Origin: Alphaproteobacteria bacterium
GTDB lineage: Bacteria > Pseudomonadota > Alphaproteobacteria > Micavibrionales > UBA2020
Length of the DNA: 46,651 nucleotides
Reading direction: 5' to 3'
Assembly: GCA_016124645.1 (NCBI GenBank)
Contig: WGNE01000021.1
Coordinates: 1-46,651 of the forward strand
How positions within the stretch are numbered: position 1 is the stretch's first letter; every line of letters begins with the position of its first letter. This document shows, one piece after another, positions 15,033 to 24,150 of this stretch. A program made the position numbers and the translations under genes. The notes below the pieces were generated by a model, which did not search any database, was not told the DNA's origin, and saw only the letters and a program-made list of their open reading frames with translations.

Positions 15033-15068
15033 AAAAAGGCCTTCCCGCTCGCCGGAAAGGCCTTTTTT
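15033..15068. terminator. Bidirectional intrinsic terminator
   Basis: AAAAAGGCCTT (15033-15043) pairs perfectly with AAGGCCTTTTT (15057-15067). It serves the plus-strand gene ending at 15013 and the minus-strand tRNA-Leu ending at 15074. Confidence 0.8.
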
Positions 15069-15073
15069 GATGA

Positions 15074-15160
15074 TGGTGCCCAAGATAAGACTCGAACTTA
15101 CACGGGTGTTACCCCACAGGTACCTGAAACCTGCGCGTCTACCAATTCCGCCACTTGGGC
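15074..15160 (-). tRNA. tRNA-Leu (anticodon CAG)
   Basis: On the minus strand the acceptor arm GCCCAAG (15154-15160) pairs with CTTGGGC (15078-15084), followed by discriminator A and an encoded CCA (15074-15076). The D-loop carries AATTGGTAGA. The anticodon stem CAGGT/ACCTG encloses TTCAGGT, so the anticodon is CAG (reads CUG). A long variable arm (TGGGGTAACACCC) marks a class II tRNA, and the T-loop is TTCGAGT. All fit tRNA-Leu. Confidence 0.97.
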
Positions 15161-15174
15161 CCAAGGGGAGGCTT

Positions 15175-15194
15175 TCCGGCCAAGGCTGGCCGGA
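15175..15194 (-). other. Hairpin in the tRNA-Leu precursor leader
   Basis: TCCGGCCA (15175-15182) and TGGCCGGA (15187-15194) form a perfect 8-base stem with a 4-base loop, 14 bases upstream of the mature tRNA 5' end. It may guide processing of the precursor. Confidence 0.45.
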
Positions 15195-15206
15195 CAGGTT
15201 TGACTG

Positions 15207-15235
15207 TCATAAAGCAAAACGGGGGGGATTGTCAA
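15207..15235 (-). promoter_or_regulatory. Promoter of tRNA-Leu
   Basis: On the minus strand, TTGACA (15230-15235), a 17-base spacer and TTATGA (15207-15212). It predicts a leader of about 40 bases before the tRNA. Confidence 0.55.
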
Positions 15236-15390
15236 ATCCTATAGAAGGCGCGCCCTGCCAGAATAGGTAAAACCCGCGCGAATCCCTCTCATAACGTCCT
15301 TTTTGGGGTGGCGGGGCGCGGGCCGAGTCCTTAAACTGGCAAAAGCCGCGGGAATCGGCCGCGGACAGGACTATCGGGGGTTTTCACGAC

Positions 15391-16233
15391 ATGCGCATTC
15401 TGGTCATCGACCGCGAATCTCTCTCCAGCCAGCTCATCACCTCTAAGCTCGGGGCGAAGGGCCACGACGTGGTGGCCGAGCCGAACAAGAACGCCGCCTT
15501 CGAGCTGGTGCAGAAGGGCGACATCGACTGCATCATGATCGACCCCGCGCCGATGGCGGAGGCGCGGCCCGTCATCATCGGCATCTGGAAGAACATCCGC
15601 ACTTCCACCAAGCCCTATATCATGCTGCTTTCCAAGACCGCGACGACGGAGGATGCGATCCTTTCCGGCGCGAACGACGTGCTGAACAAGCCGCTGAGCA
15701 GCCAGGACCTCGACGTGAAGGTGCGCAACGCCGAGCGGCTCATGGCCATCTGCCGCCACCTCGAGCGGGTGGACGACGTGCATTCCACCGGCGGGATGAT
15801 CGGCAAGGCCGCCTTCAACCAATTGTTCCTTTCCGCCGTCGATCGCGCCTTCCGTTACGGCGAGCGCAGCCTCATCATCTTCATCCGCCTCACCAACCAC
15901 GCGGGCATCGTCTCCGCCGTCGGGCAGGAGGAATACGAGAACATCGTCGCGCAGCTGACGGAGAAAATGACCTTCATGCGCCGCCAGTCCGACGTTATCG
16001 GAAGGCTGGGCGAGGACGAATTCGCCATTCTTTTGCAGCGCCCGCAGTACGAAAGCGAGCCGATCGACGCCATCAACCGCTTCGCCGAGGTGCTCGACAA
16101 GTTCCACCACGGCTTCGAGAACAAGGACGCCGCGCCGCATATCCACCTGTCCCTCATCGAGCTGCCGCAGGGCGCGCAGCACGCCGAGCGCAGCGCGCCG
16201 CTGATGGAAGAAGTGGTCGCCGAGAATCCCTGA
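15391..16233 (+). CDS. Receiver domain plus degenerate GGDEF domain protein
   Basis: A 280-residue protein. Residues 1-120 form a CheY-like receiver: Asp7, phosphoacceptor Asp51 in IMIDPAP, and Lys100 in VLNKPLSS. Residues about 125-240 resemble a GGDEF domain with RLGEDEFAILL at 205-215, where Glu replaces the second Gly of GGDEF. An inhibitory-site-like RQSD (198-201) is kept at the correct distance. It may be an inactive c-di-GMP-binding regulator rather than a diguanylate cyclase, although single changes in this motif do not always abolish activity. No partner kinase is nearby. The ATG lacks a strong ribosome-binding site (GGGGG 9-13 bases upstream). Confidence 0.8.
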   Translation: MRILVIDRESLSSQLITSKLGAKGHDVVAEPNKNAAFELVQKGDIDCIMIDPAPMAEARPVIIGIWKNIRTSTKPYIMLLSKTATTEDAILSGANDVLNKPLSSQDLDVKVRNAERLMAICRHLERVDDVHSTGGMIGKAAFNQLFLSAVDRAFRYGERSLIIFIRLTNHAGIVSAVGQEEYENIVAQLTEKMTFMRRQSDVIGRLGEDEFAILLQRPQYESEPIDAINRFAEVLDKFHHGFENKDAAPHIHLSLIELPQGAQHAERSAPLMEEVVAENP

Positions 16234-16286
16234 CAAGCGTACTTTGTGTTACGTGTTGCCCTTATTTCTAATAGTCTGAAGAAGTA

Positions 16287-16904
16287 ATGCCTAAGTTAAA
16301 TCGTAAGCAGCGCATATTACTCGCTACTATAGGTGCGTTAATCATTATCCTAAACCTATTGTACCTATATGACCGTGGGCCGGATCACACCGGGATAGGC
16401 TGGGCTCTGAGTATCTCGACTGGTGGACTGTTGCTTCTTCCCATTTTGTCAGGGGAAAAAGACAACGCGGAAGAAAAGATAGAAAACCATGAAGAAAAGT
16501 CTTTGGATGGCATAGGAGCTATATTATCCATGCAGCTTTTTCCTCAGCACCACAATATTAAATCAGCTTTTGGTGAATTTATGGTCAGTAAAAAAGCTCA
16601 GGGGTACTTATTCGGATTTCATGATGCGTGGGCTCGGACGGTGAATAAGCTTTCCAGCGCAAAGGCCGTCGAATTTATGGGAGAAAGCTATTCAAGGTTA
16701 TTCGGGATATCCTCCGCACAATGTCTTATTACGAATGTTCTTGGTCTCCAAGACGATGAGGACTTTATATCTGGTCGTGACGAGGGTGCTGAGGACTGCC
16801 TGTCTTTCTTGCGGAATGGCAGGCAACCGTTAGGGCTTTCACGAATTTTCATGTTTTCTAAAAAAGACGATCATAAAAGAGATGCGGTAGGACCGTGGGG
16901 ATAA
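16287..16904 (+). CDS. Hypothetical membrane protein, AT-rich, probably acquired
   Basis: A 205-residue protein that I do not recognise. Two N-terminal hydrophobic segments (about 9-28 and 38-55) form a hairpin, followed by an acidic linker (KDNAEEKIENHEEK) and a soluble domain. Codon use (tta, ata, aat, gat, aaa) is strikingly AT-rich compared with both neighbours, which suggests recent transfer. The start ATG is preceded by GAAGAAG. No mobile element or tRNA-side duplication is visible at its edges; the tRNA-Leu lies more than 1 kb upstream. The domain might sense or bind something, but there is no motif to support that. Confidence 0.65.
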   Translation: MPKLNRKQRILLATIGALIIILNLLYLYDRGPDHTGIGWALSISTGGLLLLPILSGEKDNAEEKIENHEEKSLDGIGAILSMQLFPQHHNIKSAFGEFMVSKKAQGYLFGFHDAWARTVNKLSSAKAVEFMGESYSRLFGISSAQCLITNVLGLQDDEDFISGRDEGAEDCLSFLRNGRQPLGLSRIFMFSKKDDHKRDAVGPWG

Positions 16905-16934
16905 AAAAATGTATAGAAAACGGGAGATAGAAGA

Positions 16935-18284
16935 ATGACCGACGCTAAAAAAGCCGAAACGCTGGAGCTGCTCGAAGGCCTTTTGAAACAGGCGAAGGGC
17001 TTCGGCGCGAGTTCGGCGGACGCGGTGCTGTCCGATTCCTCCTCCGTCTCCGTCACGCGCCGCTTCGGCAAGCCGGAAACCCTGTCGCGCGCGGAAGAGG
17101 CGGAGATCGGGCTGCGCGTCTTCGTCGATAAGAAATCCGCCATCGTCTCTTCTTCCGACCGTTCGCCGGAAGCCTTGAAGCAGATGGCCGAACGCGCGGT
17201 CTCCATGGCGAAAGCCGTGCCGGAAGACGGATTTTCCGGCATCGCGGAGGCGGAAGAACTGGCGAAGGACTGGCCCGACCTCGACCTTTTCGACGGAACC
17301 GAGCTTCCGGTCGAGAAAATGGCCGACCTCGCCGATGAAGCCGAACAAGCCGCGCTGGAGGTGAAGGGCGTCACCAATTCCGAGGGCGCGGAATGCGGTT
17401 CTGCGCGCGACATGGTCTATTATGTTTCCAGCAACGGCTTCGCGGGCGGCTACGCGTCTTCGGGCTTTTCGCTTTCGGTCTCCGTCATCGCGGGGACGGC
17501 GGCGATGGAGACGGATTACGACTTCGACGCCGCCGCGTTTTTCGCCGACCTCATGAACCCCGCCGAGATCGGCCGCAGCGCGGGGGAACGCGCCGTGCGC
17601 GCGCTCAACCCCAAAAAGGGCGGCACGAAGATCATGCCGGTTGTCTATGACCGCCGCGTCTCGGGCTCGCTCGTCGGCGCGCTGGCGCAGGCCGTCTCGG
17701 GCAGCGCGGTCGCGCGCGGCACCACCATGCTGAAGGACAAGATGGACCAGCAGGTCTTCGCCAAGGGGCTGACCGTGGTGGACGATCCCTTCCTGAAGCG
17801 CGGCCGCCGTTCCCACCCCTTCGACGCGGAAGGAATTTCTCCGCAAAAGCGCAACATCATCGACGACGGCGTGCTGACGGGCTGGCTGCTCGACCTGCGC
17901 GCGGCGCGGCAGCTGGGGCTGAAAAGCACGGGCAACGCGGGGCGGGGCGCGTCCTCCCCGCCGTCGCCGCGTCCGGCGAATTTCTTTTTGCAGCCGGGCG
18001 CGCAGAGCCTCGACGCGCTCATCGCCGACATCGACGAGGGTTTTTACGTGACGCAGATGATGGGCCACGGGGCGAACACCCTGACCGGCGACTACAGCCG
18101 CGGCGCGCGCGGCTTCTGGATCGAGAAGGGCAAGATCACCTATCCCGTCAGCGAGATGACGGTGGCGGGGAACTTAAAGGACATGTGGATGAACATGACG
18201 CCCGCCAACGACCTCGGCCGGCTGCGCTACGGCATTGACGCGCCCAGCCTGCGCGTCGAGGGCATCACGGTCGCGGGGGGATGA
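16935..18284 (+). CDS. pmbA: TldE/PmbA family metalloprotease component
   Basis: A 449-residue member of the TldD/PmbA family. With TldD, PmbA (TldE) forms a heterodimeric protease that matures peptide antibiotics such as microcin B17 and degrades unfolded peptides. Family features include the N-terminal FGASSADAVLSDSSSVSVT and RRFGKPETLSRAEE. Later come the GLRVFVDKK strand, KIMPVVYDRRVSGSLVGALA, and the C-terminal EGFYVTQMMGHGANTLTGDY with FWIEKGKITYPVSEMTVAGN. The zinc site belongs to TldD, which is not in this window. The rhodanese gene starts 4 bases after its stop, so the two are likely co-transcribed. Confidence 0.93.
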   Translation: MTDAKKAETLELLEGLLKQAKGFGASSADAVLSDSSSVSVTRRFGKPETLSRAEEAEIGLRVFVDKKSAIVSSSDRSPEALKQMAERAVSMAKAVPEDGFSGIAEAEELAKDWPDLDLFDGTELPVEKMADLADEAEQAALEVKGVTNSEGAECGSARDMVYYVSSNGFAGGYASSGFSLSVSVIAGTAAMETDYDFDAAAFFADLMNPAEIGRSAGERAVRALNPKKGGTKIMPVVYDRRVSGSLVGALAQAVSGSAVARGTTMLKDKMDQQVFAKGLTVVDDPFLKRGRRSHPFDAEGISPQKRNIIDDGVLTGWLLDLRAARQLGLKSTGNAGRGASSPPSPRPANFFLQPGAQSLDALIADIDEGFYVTQMMGHGANTLTGDYSRGARGFWIEKGKITYPVSEMTVAGNLKDMWMNMTPANDLGRLRYGIDAPSLRVEGITVAGG

Positions 18285-18288
18285 GGAA

Positions 18289-18852
18289 ATGAAAAAGATG
18301 AACGCGGCAAAAGCGGCCTGCGCGGTTCTGGCCCTTTCGGTATGCGCGCTTTCCGCCGCCCGCGCCGACAGGCTGGCCGAACCCGTTCAGGCGGAAAAGC
18401 CGCGCAAGGCCGAACCGCAGCCAATGCCGAAGCTGGCGGCGGAGCCGGAGCTGCGCGCGCTCATCCCCGACCGCTCGCTCGAAATCGGGCTGGAACCTTT
18501 CAAGACGCTGCGGGCCGAAAAATCCACCGTCGTTCTCGACCTTCGCAGCCCCGCGGCCTTCAAGGCGCGGCACATCAAGGGCTCGGTCAACCTGCCGCTG
18601 GGCGAGGTCACGGAAAAGACCCTGCCCAAGGCCGTGCCCGACAAATCCGCCGCCGTCGTGCTGGTCTGCGACGACAGCTTCTTTCCCACCCGGCGCATCG
18701 CCATGACGCTGCAGGCGGAACCGGTGCTGCTGGCCGCGGGCTATAAAAAAATCTACCGCCTCAACCTCTGGCAGTCGGAAGGCCGGATCGTTTCCGACGG
18801 GGAAATCGAAAAATCCGTTCCCTTCGAAGGCACGGAAGTGAAAAAACGCTAG
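18289..18852 (+). CDS. Exported rhodanese-domain protein
   Basis: A 187-residue protein with a signal peptide (about 1-26, ending AARAD) and a Pro-rich linker, then a rhodanese domain at about 65-180. Recognisable are VVLDLRSPAAFKARHIKGSV, then NLPLGEV, and the active-site loop VLVCDDSFFPTRR with Cys127. Rhodaneses transfer sulfane sulfur via this Cys; in the periplasm the role may be redox or sulfur handling. I chose the ATG at 18289, right after the pmbA stop and GAGGAA, because the longer frame would overlap pmbA and lose the signal peptide position. A terminator follows. Confidence 0.82.
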   Translation: MKKMNAAKAACAVLALSVCALSAARADRLAEPVQAEKPRKAEPQPMPKLAAEPELRALIPDRSLEIGLEPFKTLRAEKSTVVLDLRSPAAFKARHIKGSVNLPLGEVTEKTLPKAVPDKSAAVVLVCDDSFFPTRRIAMTLQAEPVLLAAGYKKIYRLNLWQSEGRIVSDGEIEKSVPFEGTEVKKR

Positions 18853-18876
18853 CCTTCAAGCCGCCACGTCCAATAG

Positions 18877-18921
18877 AAAACAGCCGCCCCATCCCAAGAT
18901 GAAGCGGCTGTTCTGCGTTTT
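18877..18921. terminator. Intrinsic terminator between convergent genes
   Basis: AACAGCCGC (18879-18887) pairs with GCGGCTGTT (18904-18912), followed by a T run at 18917-18921. It ends the pmbA-rhodanese transcript and, read on the other strand, lies after the minus-strand gene at 18934. Confidence 0.75.
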
Positions 18922-18933
18922 TCGTTCCGGTTT

Positions 18934-19299
18934 TTATCTCTTGTTCACGCGGACCTGAATCTGGCCGGAAGCGGCGTTGTCCTTCTTGCTTTGCTCGCTT
19001 TCGTTCTTGCCGATGATATAGGCCGATTGCACGACGGCCGGGGTGAAGCCGACGGTGGTGCCCGCAGCGACGGCGACAGGAATGGCCAGCGGCCCCATGA
19101 CGGGAGTCAGGGCGACGCCGGTGAAGACGGTGGTCAATATGCCGCCGATGGCGCCGAGGAAGCTCGCGCCGAACCCGTCGTCTCCGCGCTCCAGGCCGCG
19201 GTTCTTCAGGGCCTTGTTGCCGGATGCCCAGTTAAAAGCGGCCTTGAGACCCTGACTGACACCATATGTGGTTTTGTAAAAAGCGCTCGCTACTGACAT
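18934..19299 (-). CDS. Small hypothetical membrane protein
   Basis: A 121-residue protein that I do not recognise. A long Gly/Ala/Val/Thr-rich hydrophobic region (about 45-92) could make one or two membrane spans, with helix-breaking Pro and Gly (GVALTPVMGPLAIPVAVAAG). The N-terminal 40 residues and the C-terminal 25 are charged. I chose the ATG at 19299 because AAGGAAG lies 9 bases upstream and a promoter at 19354-19382 fits this start. The frame extends upstream through AT-rich, non-coding-looking sequence. Confidence 0.65.
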   Translation of the reverse strand: MSVASAFYKTTYGVSQGLKAAFNWASGNKALKNRGLERGDDGFGASFLGAIGGILTTVFTGVALTPVMGPLAIPVAVAAGTTVGFTPAVVQSAYIIGKNESEQSKKDNAASGQIQVRVNKR

Positions 19300-19353
19300 T
19301 TGCTTGTTCTTCCTTTGTTTGAATGATTCGCATGGGAATGATGATTTTTCATA

Positions 19354-19382
19354 TAAATAGACCATCCGTCAGGCGGGTGCAA
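19354..19382 (-). promoter_or_regulatory. Promoter of the small membrane protein gene
   Basis: On the minus strand, TTGCAC (19377-19382), a 17-base spacer and TATTTA (19354-19359), about 55 bases upstream of the ATG. Confidence 0.5.
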
Positions 19383-19468
19383 CAAGTTTTTCTGAAAAAT
19401 AAGAGCCGCCGGACGTACGGCGCAAGAGGCTGAAATAAAATGATATATGCTGAATTATCCGATAGTCG

Positions 19469-19498
19469 TTGACATAAGATGTGGCGTCTCGATAGGAT
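19469..19498 (+). promoter_or_regulatory. Promoter of the gene at 19571
   Basis: TTGACA (19469-19474), an 18-base spacer and TAGGAT (19493-19498). The leader to the ATG is about 65 bases and contains a GC-rich GCGCGC hairpin region. Confidence 0.45.
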
Positions 19499-19570
19499 CC
19501 GGCCGTTATTTACGATTTGATGAAGGCCTGCCGCGCAAGCGCGCGCCCGGGCTTTTCAAGGAGCGCAAAC

Positions 19571-19858
19571 ATGTCTTTCTACATCGAAATCTCGAACTGG
19601 GACGAGAACGGCCCCAAGACCTTTCTGGTCAAGAACTTCAACGCCGCCAGCAAGCGGGTGAAACGGGCCAAGGGGTTTTTCGGCACCGACGAATACGGGC
19701 CCGACCCGGACGCGGTCGAAGTCGAATTCACGCCTGCGACCTATTATCGCCCCCGGGTCTCCGCGGTGATCGACGTCGGTTACGATGAATTCAGGCAAAC
19801 GCTGTTGCATGCGAAAAAATGCAACGTCATCCCCAGCTTCAGGCAGCGCAAGCCCTGA
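19571..19858 (+). CDS. Small hypothetical protein
   Basis: A 95-residue soluble protein that I do not recognise. It alternates predicted strands and a helix (FYIEISNWDENGPKTFLVKN, then FNAASKRVKRAKGFFG, then VEVEFTPATYYRPRVSAVID), ending with Arg/Lys. The ATG at 19571 has a good AAGGAG ribosome-binding site 7 bases upstream and a promoter 73 bases upstream. Its stop is 5 bases from the stop of the convergent gene at 19864. The product may be a small nucleic-acid- or protein-binding fold, but there is no diagnostic motif. Confidence 0.65.
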   Translation: MSFYIEISNWDENGPKTFLVKNFNAASKRVKRAKGFFGTDEYGPDPDAVEVEFTPATYYRPRVSAVIDVGYDEFRQTLLHAKKCNVIPSFRQRKP

Positions 19859-19863
19859 ATGCC

Positions 19864-20421
19864 TCAGGTGCGTGCGTCGCCGTTCGCCGGCGCGTGGCGC
19901 GGGCGGAAGGGGATGACGACGCTGAATTCCGCCGCATCGCGTTTCAGCGCGGCGGGCGGGGCGAAGGCGGGCAGCCCTGTCTTGGCGGCCTCTTCTTCTT
20001 TCGCGTCGGTGATGTCCTGCTTGTTGAAGGTCTGCTCGATCATGCGGATCGAGATGTCGAGCGCGCGGGCGTGGAACAGCGAAAGCCCCAGTTCGATCAC
20101 GCCCTTCGCGGGGTCGGCGTATTCCTCCCCGTCGAAACAGATTTTCTTGATGCGGTAATGCGCGCCGTCCGCCATGCGCTCGGCGTAGAGGTAGAAACTC
20201 TCGGTATAGGTGCGGTGGAACGCGCCCTTGTCGTCCTCGTAGTTTTCCCGGATGTGCTTGAGCTCGGCGATGAGGTGCTCGCCCCCCGCGCCGAGGCGGA
20301 TCTCCGCAAAGCCCGCCAGCGCGTCGTCCCTGCGGTCGAAATAATGCCACTCGATCCGCCCGCGCCGCTTCACCTCGGGCGCGCCCATTTTCATCAAAAG
20401 GTCGTTCAGGGCATAAATCAT
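19864..20421 (-). CDS. Hypothetical cytoplasmic protein
   Basis: A 185-residue protein that I do not recognise. It has no signal peptide or membrane span. It contains alternating charged beta-type segments (GRIEWHYFDRRDDALAGFAE, LIAELKHIRENYEDDKG, TYTESFYLYAERM), helical middle sections and a Pro/Ala/Arg-rich tail. The ATG at 20421 is preceded by GGAGGAATTGCC, a strong ribosome-binding site. It is transcribed alone, with 85 bases to the upstream minus-strand gene, and converges with the gene at 19571. Confidence 0.65.
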   Translation of the reverse strand: MIYALNDLLMKMGAPEVKRRGRIEWHYFDRRDDALAGFAEIRLGAGGEHLIAELKHIRENYEDDKGAFHRTYTESFYLYAERMADGAHYRIKKICFDGEEYADPAKGVIELGLSLFHARALDISIRMIEQTFNKQDITDAKEEEAAKTGLPAFAPPAALKRDAAEFSVVIPFRPRHAPANGDART

Positions 20422-20506
20422 GGCAATTCCTCCGTTCCTGTCATCCAGACTAGGAGAAATTCCTTTATAAAGCGTTCATGCCGTTTTTCGTAATGGGGGG
20501 GACAAG

Positions 20507-20766
20507 CTAGCCGTGGCAGCCGCCGGAGCCGGACGAGCCGCAGCCTCCGCCGCCGCAGCTTCCTGAACCGCCGCAGCCGCCTTCGGCCCCGTGGTCGTGA
20601 CCATGGTCATGACCGTGGCCGCAGCCCTCTTCCTCCTCGAAAAGATGTTCGGAGAGGGTGAGGACGTCGCGCCGGGGTTTCCTCGCGCGGGCGGCGTCGA
20701 GGGCGGCCTGGATGTGCCGCTCCTCGGCGGTTTTTTTGCCTTCCATGAAGTCGTCGAGAAATTCGC

Positions 20767-20770
<4 letters not shown>
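20507..20770 (-). CDS. Small protein with His/Cys/Gly-rich metal-binding-like tail
   Basis: An 87-residue protein. Residues 1-48 form an amphipathic, charged helical region (EFLDDFMEGKKTAEERHIQA). From residue 49 the chain is a tail rich in His, Cys, Gly and Asp, with GHGHDHGHDHG and several Cys pairs, suited to binding nickel, zinc or copper. The ATG overlaps the ald stop (ATGA), so translation is coupled to alanine dehydrogenase. A link to metal storage or delivery is inference only; I know of no such partnership with ald. The Gly-run may also be simple low-complexity sequence. Confidence 0.7.
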
Positions 20771-21885
<1,115 letters not shown>

Positions 21886-22016
21886 TGCTTTTTCTCCTTA
21901 AGAGCCCGATACTCGGAAGGGAAAGATGACCTGTCCCGTGGTGCCGAGAGTCGCAGGCTTGCGTTGTTTGGTGCGCCATATTATCCGCACCCAAGGGGCA
22001 ATTCAAGAGAGGAAAT

Positions 22017-23258
22017 ATGTTAAACAAAATCATCGAGAAATTCGCCAAATCCCCCACCAAAAAGCTCATCGAGCACGAGGGGCAATTCGTGGCCCACAAC
22101 TACCTGCCGCTGCCCGTGGTGCTGGTCAAGGGGGAGGGGGTTTACCTCTGGGATCACGAGGGCAAGAAGTACCTCGACATGATGAGCGCCTATTCGGCGG
22201 TGAGCTGCGGCCACTCGCACCCGCGACTCGTGAAGAAGCTTTCCGAGCAGGCGAACACGCTGGCCATGACCTCCCGCGCGTATCACACCAACACGCTGGG
22301 CCCCTTCATCGAAAAGCTGGTCGGCATGACCGGGCTCGACATGGCCCTGCCGATGAATACGGGCGCGGAAGCGGTGGAGACCGCGATCAAGGCCGCGCGG
22401 CTCTGGGGCTACCGGGTGAAAAAGATTCCCGAGAACAAGGCGGAGATCATCACCGCCGCGGGCAACTTCCACGGCCGCACCACCACCATCATCGGCTTTT
22501 CGACCGAAGCGGAATATAAAAAGGACTTCGGCCCCTTCACCCCCGGCTTCGTCACCGTGCCCTTCGCCGACATCGCGGCGATCGAGAAAGCCATCACGCC
22601 CAATACCGCCGCCATCCTCATCGAGCCCATTCAGGGCGAGGCCGGCATCAAGGTGCCGCCGCCCGGCTTTTTGAAGGAGCTGCGCGAGGTCTGCGACGAC
22701 AACAACGTGCTGCTCATCCTCGACGAAGTGCAATCCGGCCTCGGTCGCACGGGCAAGATGTTCTGCTTCCAGCATGAAAACATCAAACCCGACGTGCTCA
22801 TCCTCGGCAAGGCGCTGGGCGGCGGGCTTTTGCCCGTCTCGGCCATCGTCGGCACCCATGCGGTGATGGATTTGTTCACGCCGGGCAGTCACGGCTCCAC
22901 CTTCGGCGGCAACCCCTTGGCCGCCGCCGTCGGCTTCGAGGCGCTTTGCGTGCTGGAAGAGGAAAACATGGTCGCCAACAGCGCCACGCTGGGCGAGTAC
23001 ATGCAGGAACAATTGCGCGGCATCAACAGCCCGCTCATCACCGAGGTGCGCGGCAAGGGGCTCTGGATCGGCGTCGATTTCGACCCGAAAAAAGTTTCCG
23101 CGCGCGAAGTTTGCGAGAAGCTGATGGAGCACGGCGTGCTGTCCAAGGAAACGCACCACACCGTCGTGCGCTTTGCCCCGCCGCTGACCATCACGCGCGA
23201 GCAGATCGACTGGACGCTGGAAAAGCTGAAGGAAGTGCTGCGCGAGCTGGAGGACTGA
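22017..23258 (+). CDS. rocD: Ornithine--oxo-acid aminotransferase-like, class III PLP enzyme
   Basis: A 413-residue class III aminotransferase. Family features are VYLWDHEGKKYLDMMSAYSA, GHSHPRLVKKL, the phosphate loop NTGAEAVETAIKAAR, GNFHGRTT, ILDEVQSGLGRTG, and the PLP lysine Lys265 in LGKALGGGLLPVSA. The close match to ornithine aminotransferase (HNYLPLPVVLVKGEGVYLWD) suggests transfer of the delta-amino group of ornithine to 2-oxoglutarate. Acetylornithine aminotransferase activity is the main alternative. The ribosome-binding site is GAGAGGAA just before the ATG. It is divergent from ald and ends at a hairpin shared with the convergent permease gene. Confidence 0.9.
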   Translation: MLNKIIEKFAKSPTKKLIEHEGQFVAHNYLPLPVVLVKGEGVYLWDHEGKKYLDMMSAYSAVSCGHSHPRLVKKLSEQANTLAMTSRAYHTNTLGPFIEKLVGMTGLDMALPMNTGAEAVETAIKAARLWGYRVKKIPENKAEIITAAGNFHGRTTTIIGFSTEAEYKKDFGPFTPGFVTVPFADIAAIEKAITPNTAAILIEPIQGEAGIKVPPPGFLKELREVCDDNNVLLILDEVQSGLGRTGKMFCFQHENIKPDVLILGKALGGGLLPVSAIVGTHAVMDLFTPGSHGSTFGGNPLAAAVGFEALCVLEEENMVANSATLGEYMQEQLRGINSPLITEVRGKGLWIGVDFDPKKVSAREVCEKLMEHGVLSKETHHTVVRFAPPLTITREQIDWTLEKLKEVLRELED

Positions 23259-23287
23259 GTTTTTTCTTCCCTCGAAGAAAGAATCAG
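23255..23287. terminator. Hairpin between rocD and the ABC permease gene
   Basis: CTGA...TCAG closes an imperfect stem in which TTTTTTCTTC faces GAAGAAAGAA with one mismatch. It lies exactly between the convergent stops. It is AT-rich and overlaps the rocD stop codon, so it is only a moderate terminator candidate. Confidence 0.4.
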
Positions 23288-24150
23288 CGCTGCGCCTTCG
23301 GGTCGAAGGCCTGCTGCAACCGGTCGCCCAGAAAGTTGAACGACAGGACGGTCACGAAGATGAGCGCGCCGGGGTAGATGGTGAGCGCGGCGTGCTCCCA
23401 TATCATGTCTTCCGCGTTGGTCAGCATGTTGCCCCAGCTGGGCAGCGGCGGCTGGATGCCGAGGCCGAGGAAGCTCAAGACCGATTCAGTCAAAATGATG
23501 TTGCCGACCGATAGCGCGGTCGCGACCAGCACGGTGTCGAGCAGGTTGGGAAAGATGTGCCGGCGCAAAATGGCGGGGGCCGAAACGCCCAGCGCGCGCG
23601 CCGCTGTCACGTAATCCGCCTCCTTCAAGCTTAAAGTGCGCGCGCGGGCCAGCCGCGCCACCGTCGTCCAGCCCAGAAGGGCGATGAGGGCGATGATCTT
23701 GTATAGGCTGACATGGGGCGAACTCGCCGCCGCCGCGCTGAACCCGAGCTTTTGAAGGTCAAGCGCGGAGAGGATGATGAGCAGCGGCAATCCCGGCAGG
23801 GCGATCAGCAAATCCGTCATGCGCATCAAAAGCGCGTCCCAGTTTCCGCCCAGCCAGCCCGCCGTCATGCCGATGAAGGTGCCCGCCATGGCCGCCGCCA
23901 CCCCCGCCGCCAGCGCGACGGTGAGCGAGACTTGGCCGCCGTACAAAAGCCGCATGAAAACGTCCCGCCCCAGCGCATCCGTGCCGAAGGGGTGATGCAG
24001 CGAGGGCGAAAGGAACCGCGCCGAGAGATCCGTCTGCGTCGCGGAAAGGTGCAATAAATGTTCCAGCCCGCCCGCCGAAAAGCACAGCGCGGCCATCAGC
24101 AAAAGAACCAGCGCGGGGGCGGAGCGCAGGATGGTGCGAAGAACCTTCAT
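23284..24150 (-). CDS. Peptide-type ABC transporter permease (DppC/OppC-like)
   Basis: A 288-residue inner-membrane permease. An N-terminal span (about 12-30) is followed by the periplasmic segment with HPFGTDALGRDVFMRLLYGG, a hallmark of OppC/DppC proteins. Five more spans follow, with the EAA-loop sequence DYVTAARALGVSAPAILRRHIFPN and the ending SVLSFLGLGIQPPLPSWGNML. The ATG at 24150 overlaps the stop of the DppB-like gene (ATGA). It works with the binding protein at 26020. No ATPase gene follows, so it must use an ATPase encoded elsewhere. Confidence 0.93.
   Translation of the reverse strand: MKVLRTILRSAPALVLLLMAALCFSAGGLEHLLHLSATQTDLSARFLSPSLHHPFGTDALGRDVFMRLLYGGQVSLTVALAAGVAAAMAGTFIGMTAGWLGGNWDALLMRMTDLLIALPGLPLLIILSALDLQKLGFSAAAASSPHVSLYKIIALIALLGWTTVARLARARTLSLKEADYVTAARALGVSAPAILRRHIFPNLLDTVLVATALSVGNIILTESVLSFLGLGIQPPLPSWGNMLTNAEDMIWEHAALTIYPGALIFVTVLSFNFLGDRLQQAFDPKAQR

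Noticed and set aside
15074-15160. tRNA-Leu as an integration site for downstream genes
   Set aside because: No duplicated tRNA 3' end or integrase was seen in the following kilobases.
16287-16904. The AT-rich gene as a prophage or defence island
   Set aside because: A single gene with no integrase, nuclease, ATPase or attachment repeats nearby; only foreign composition is supported.
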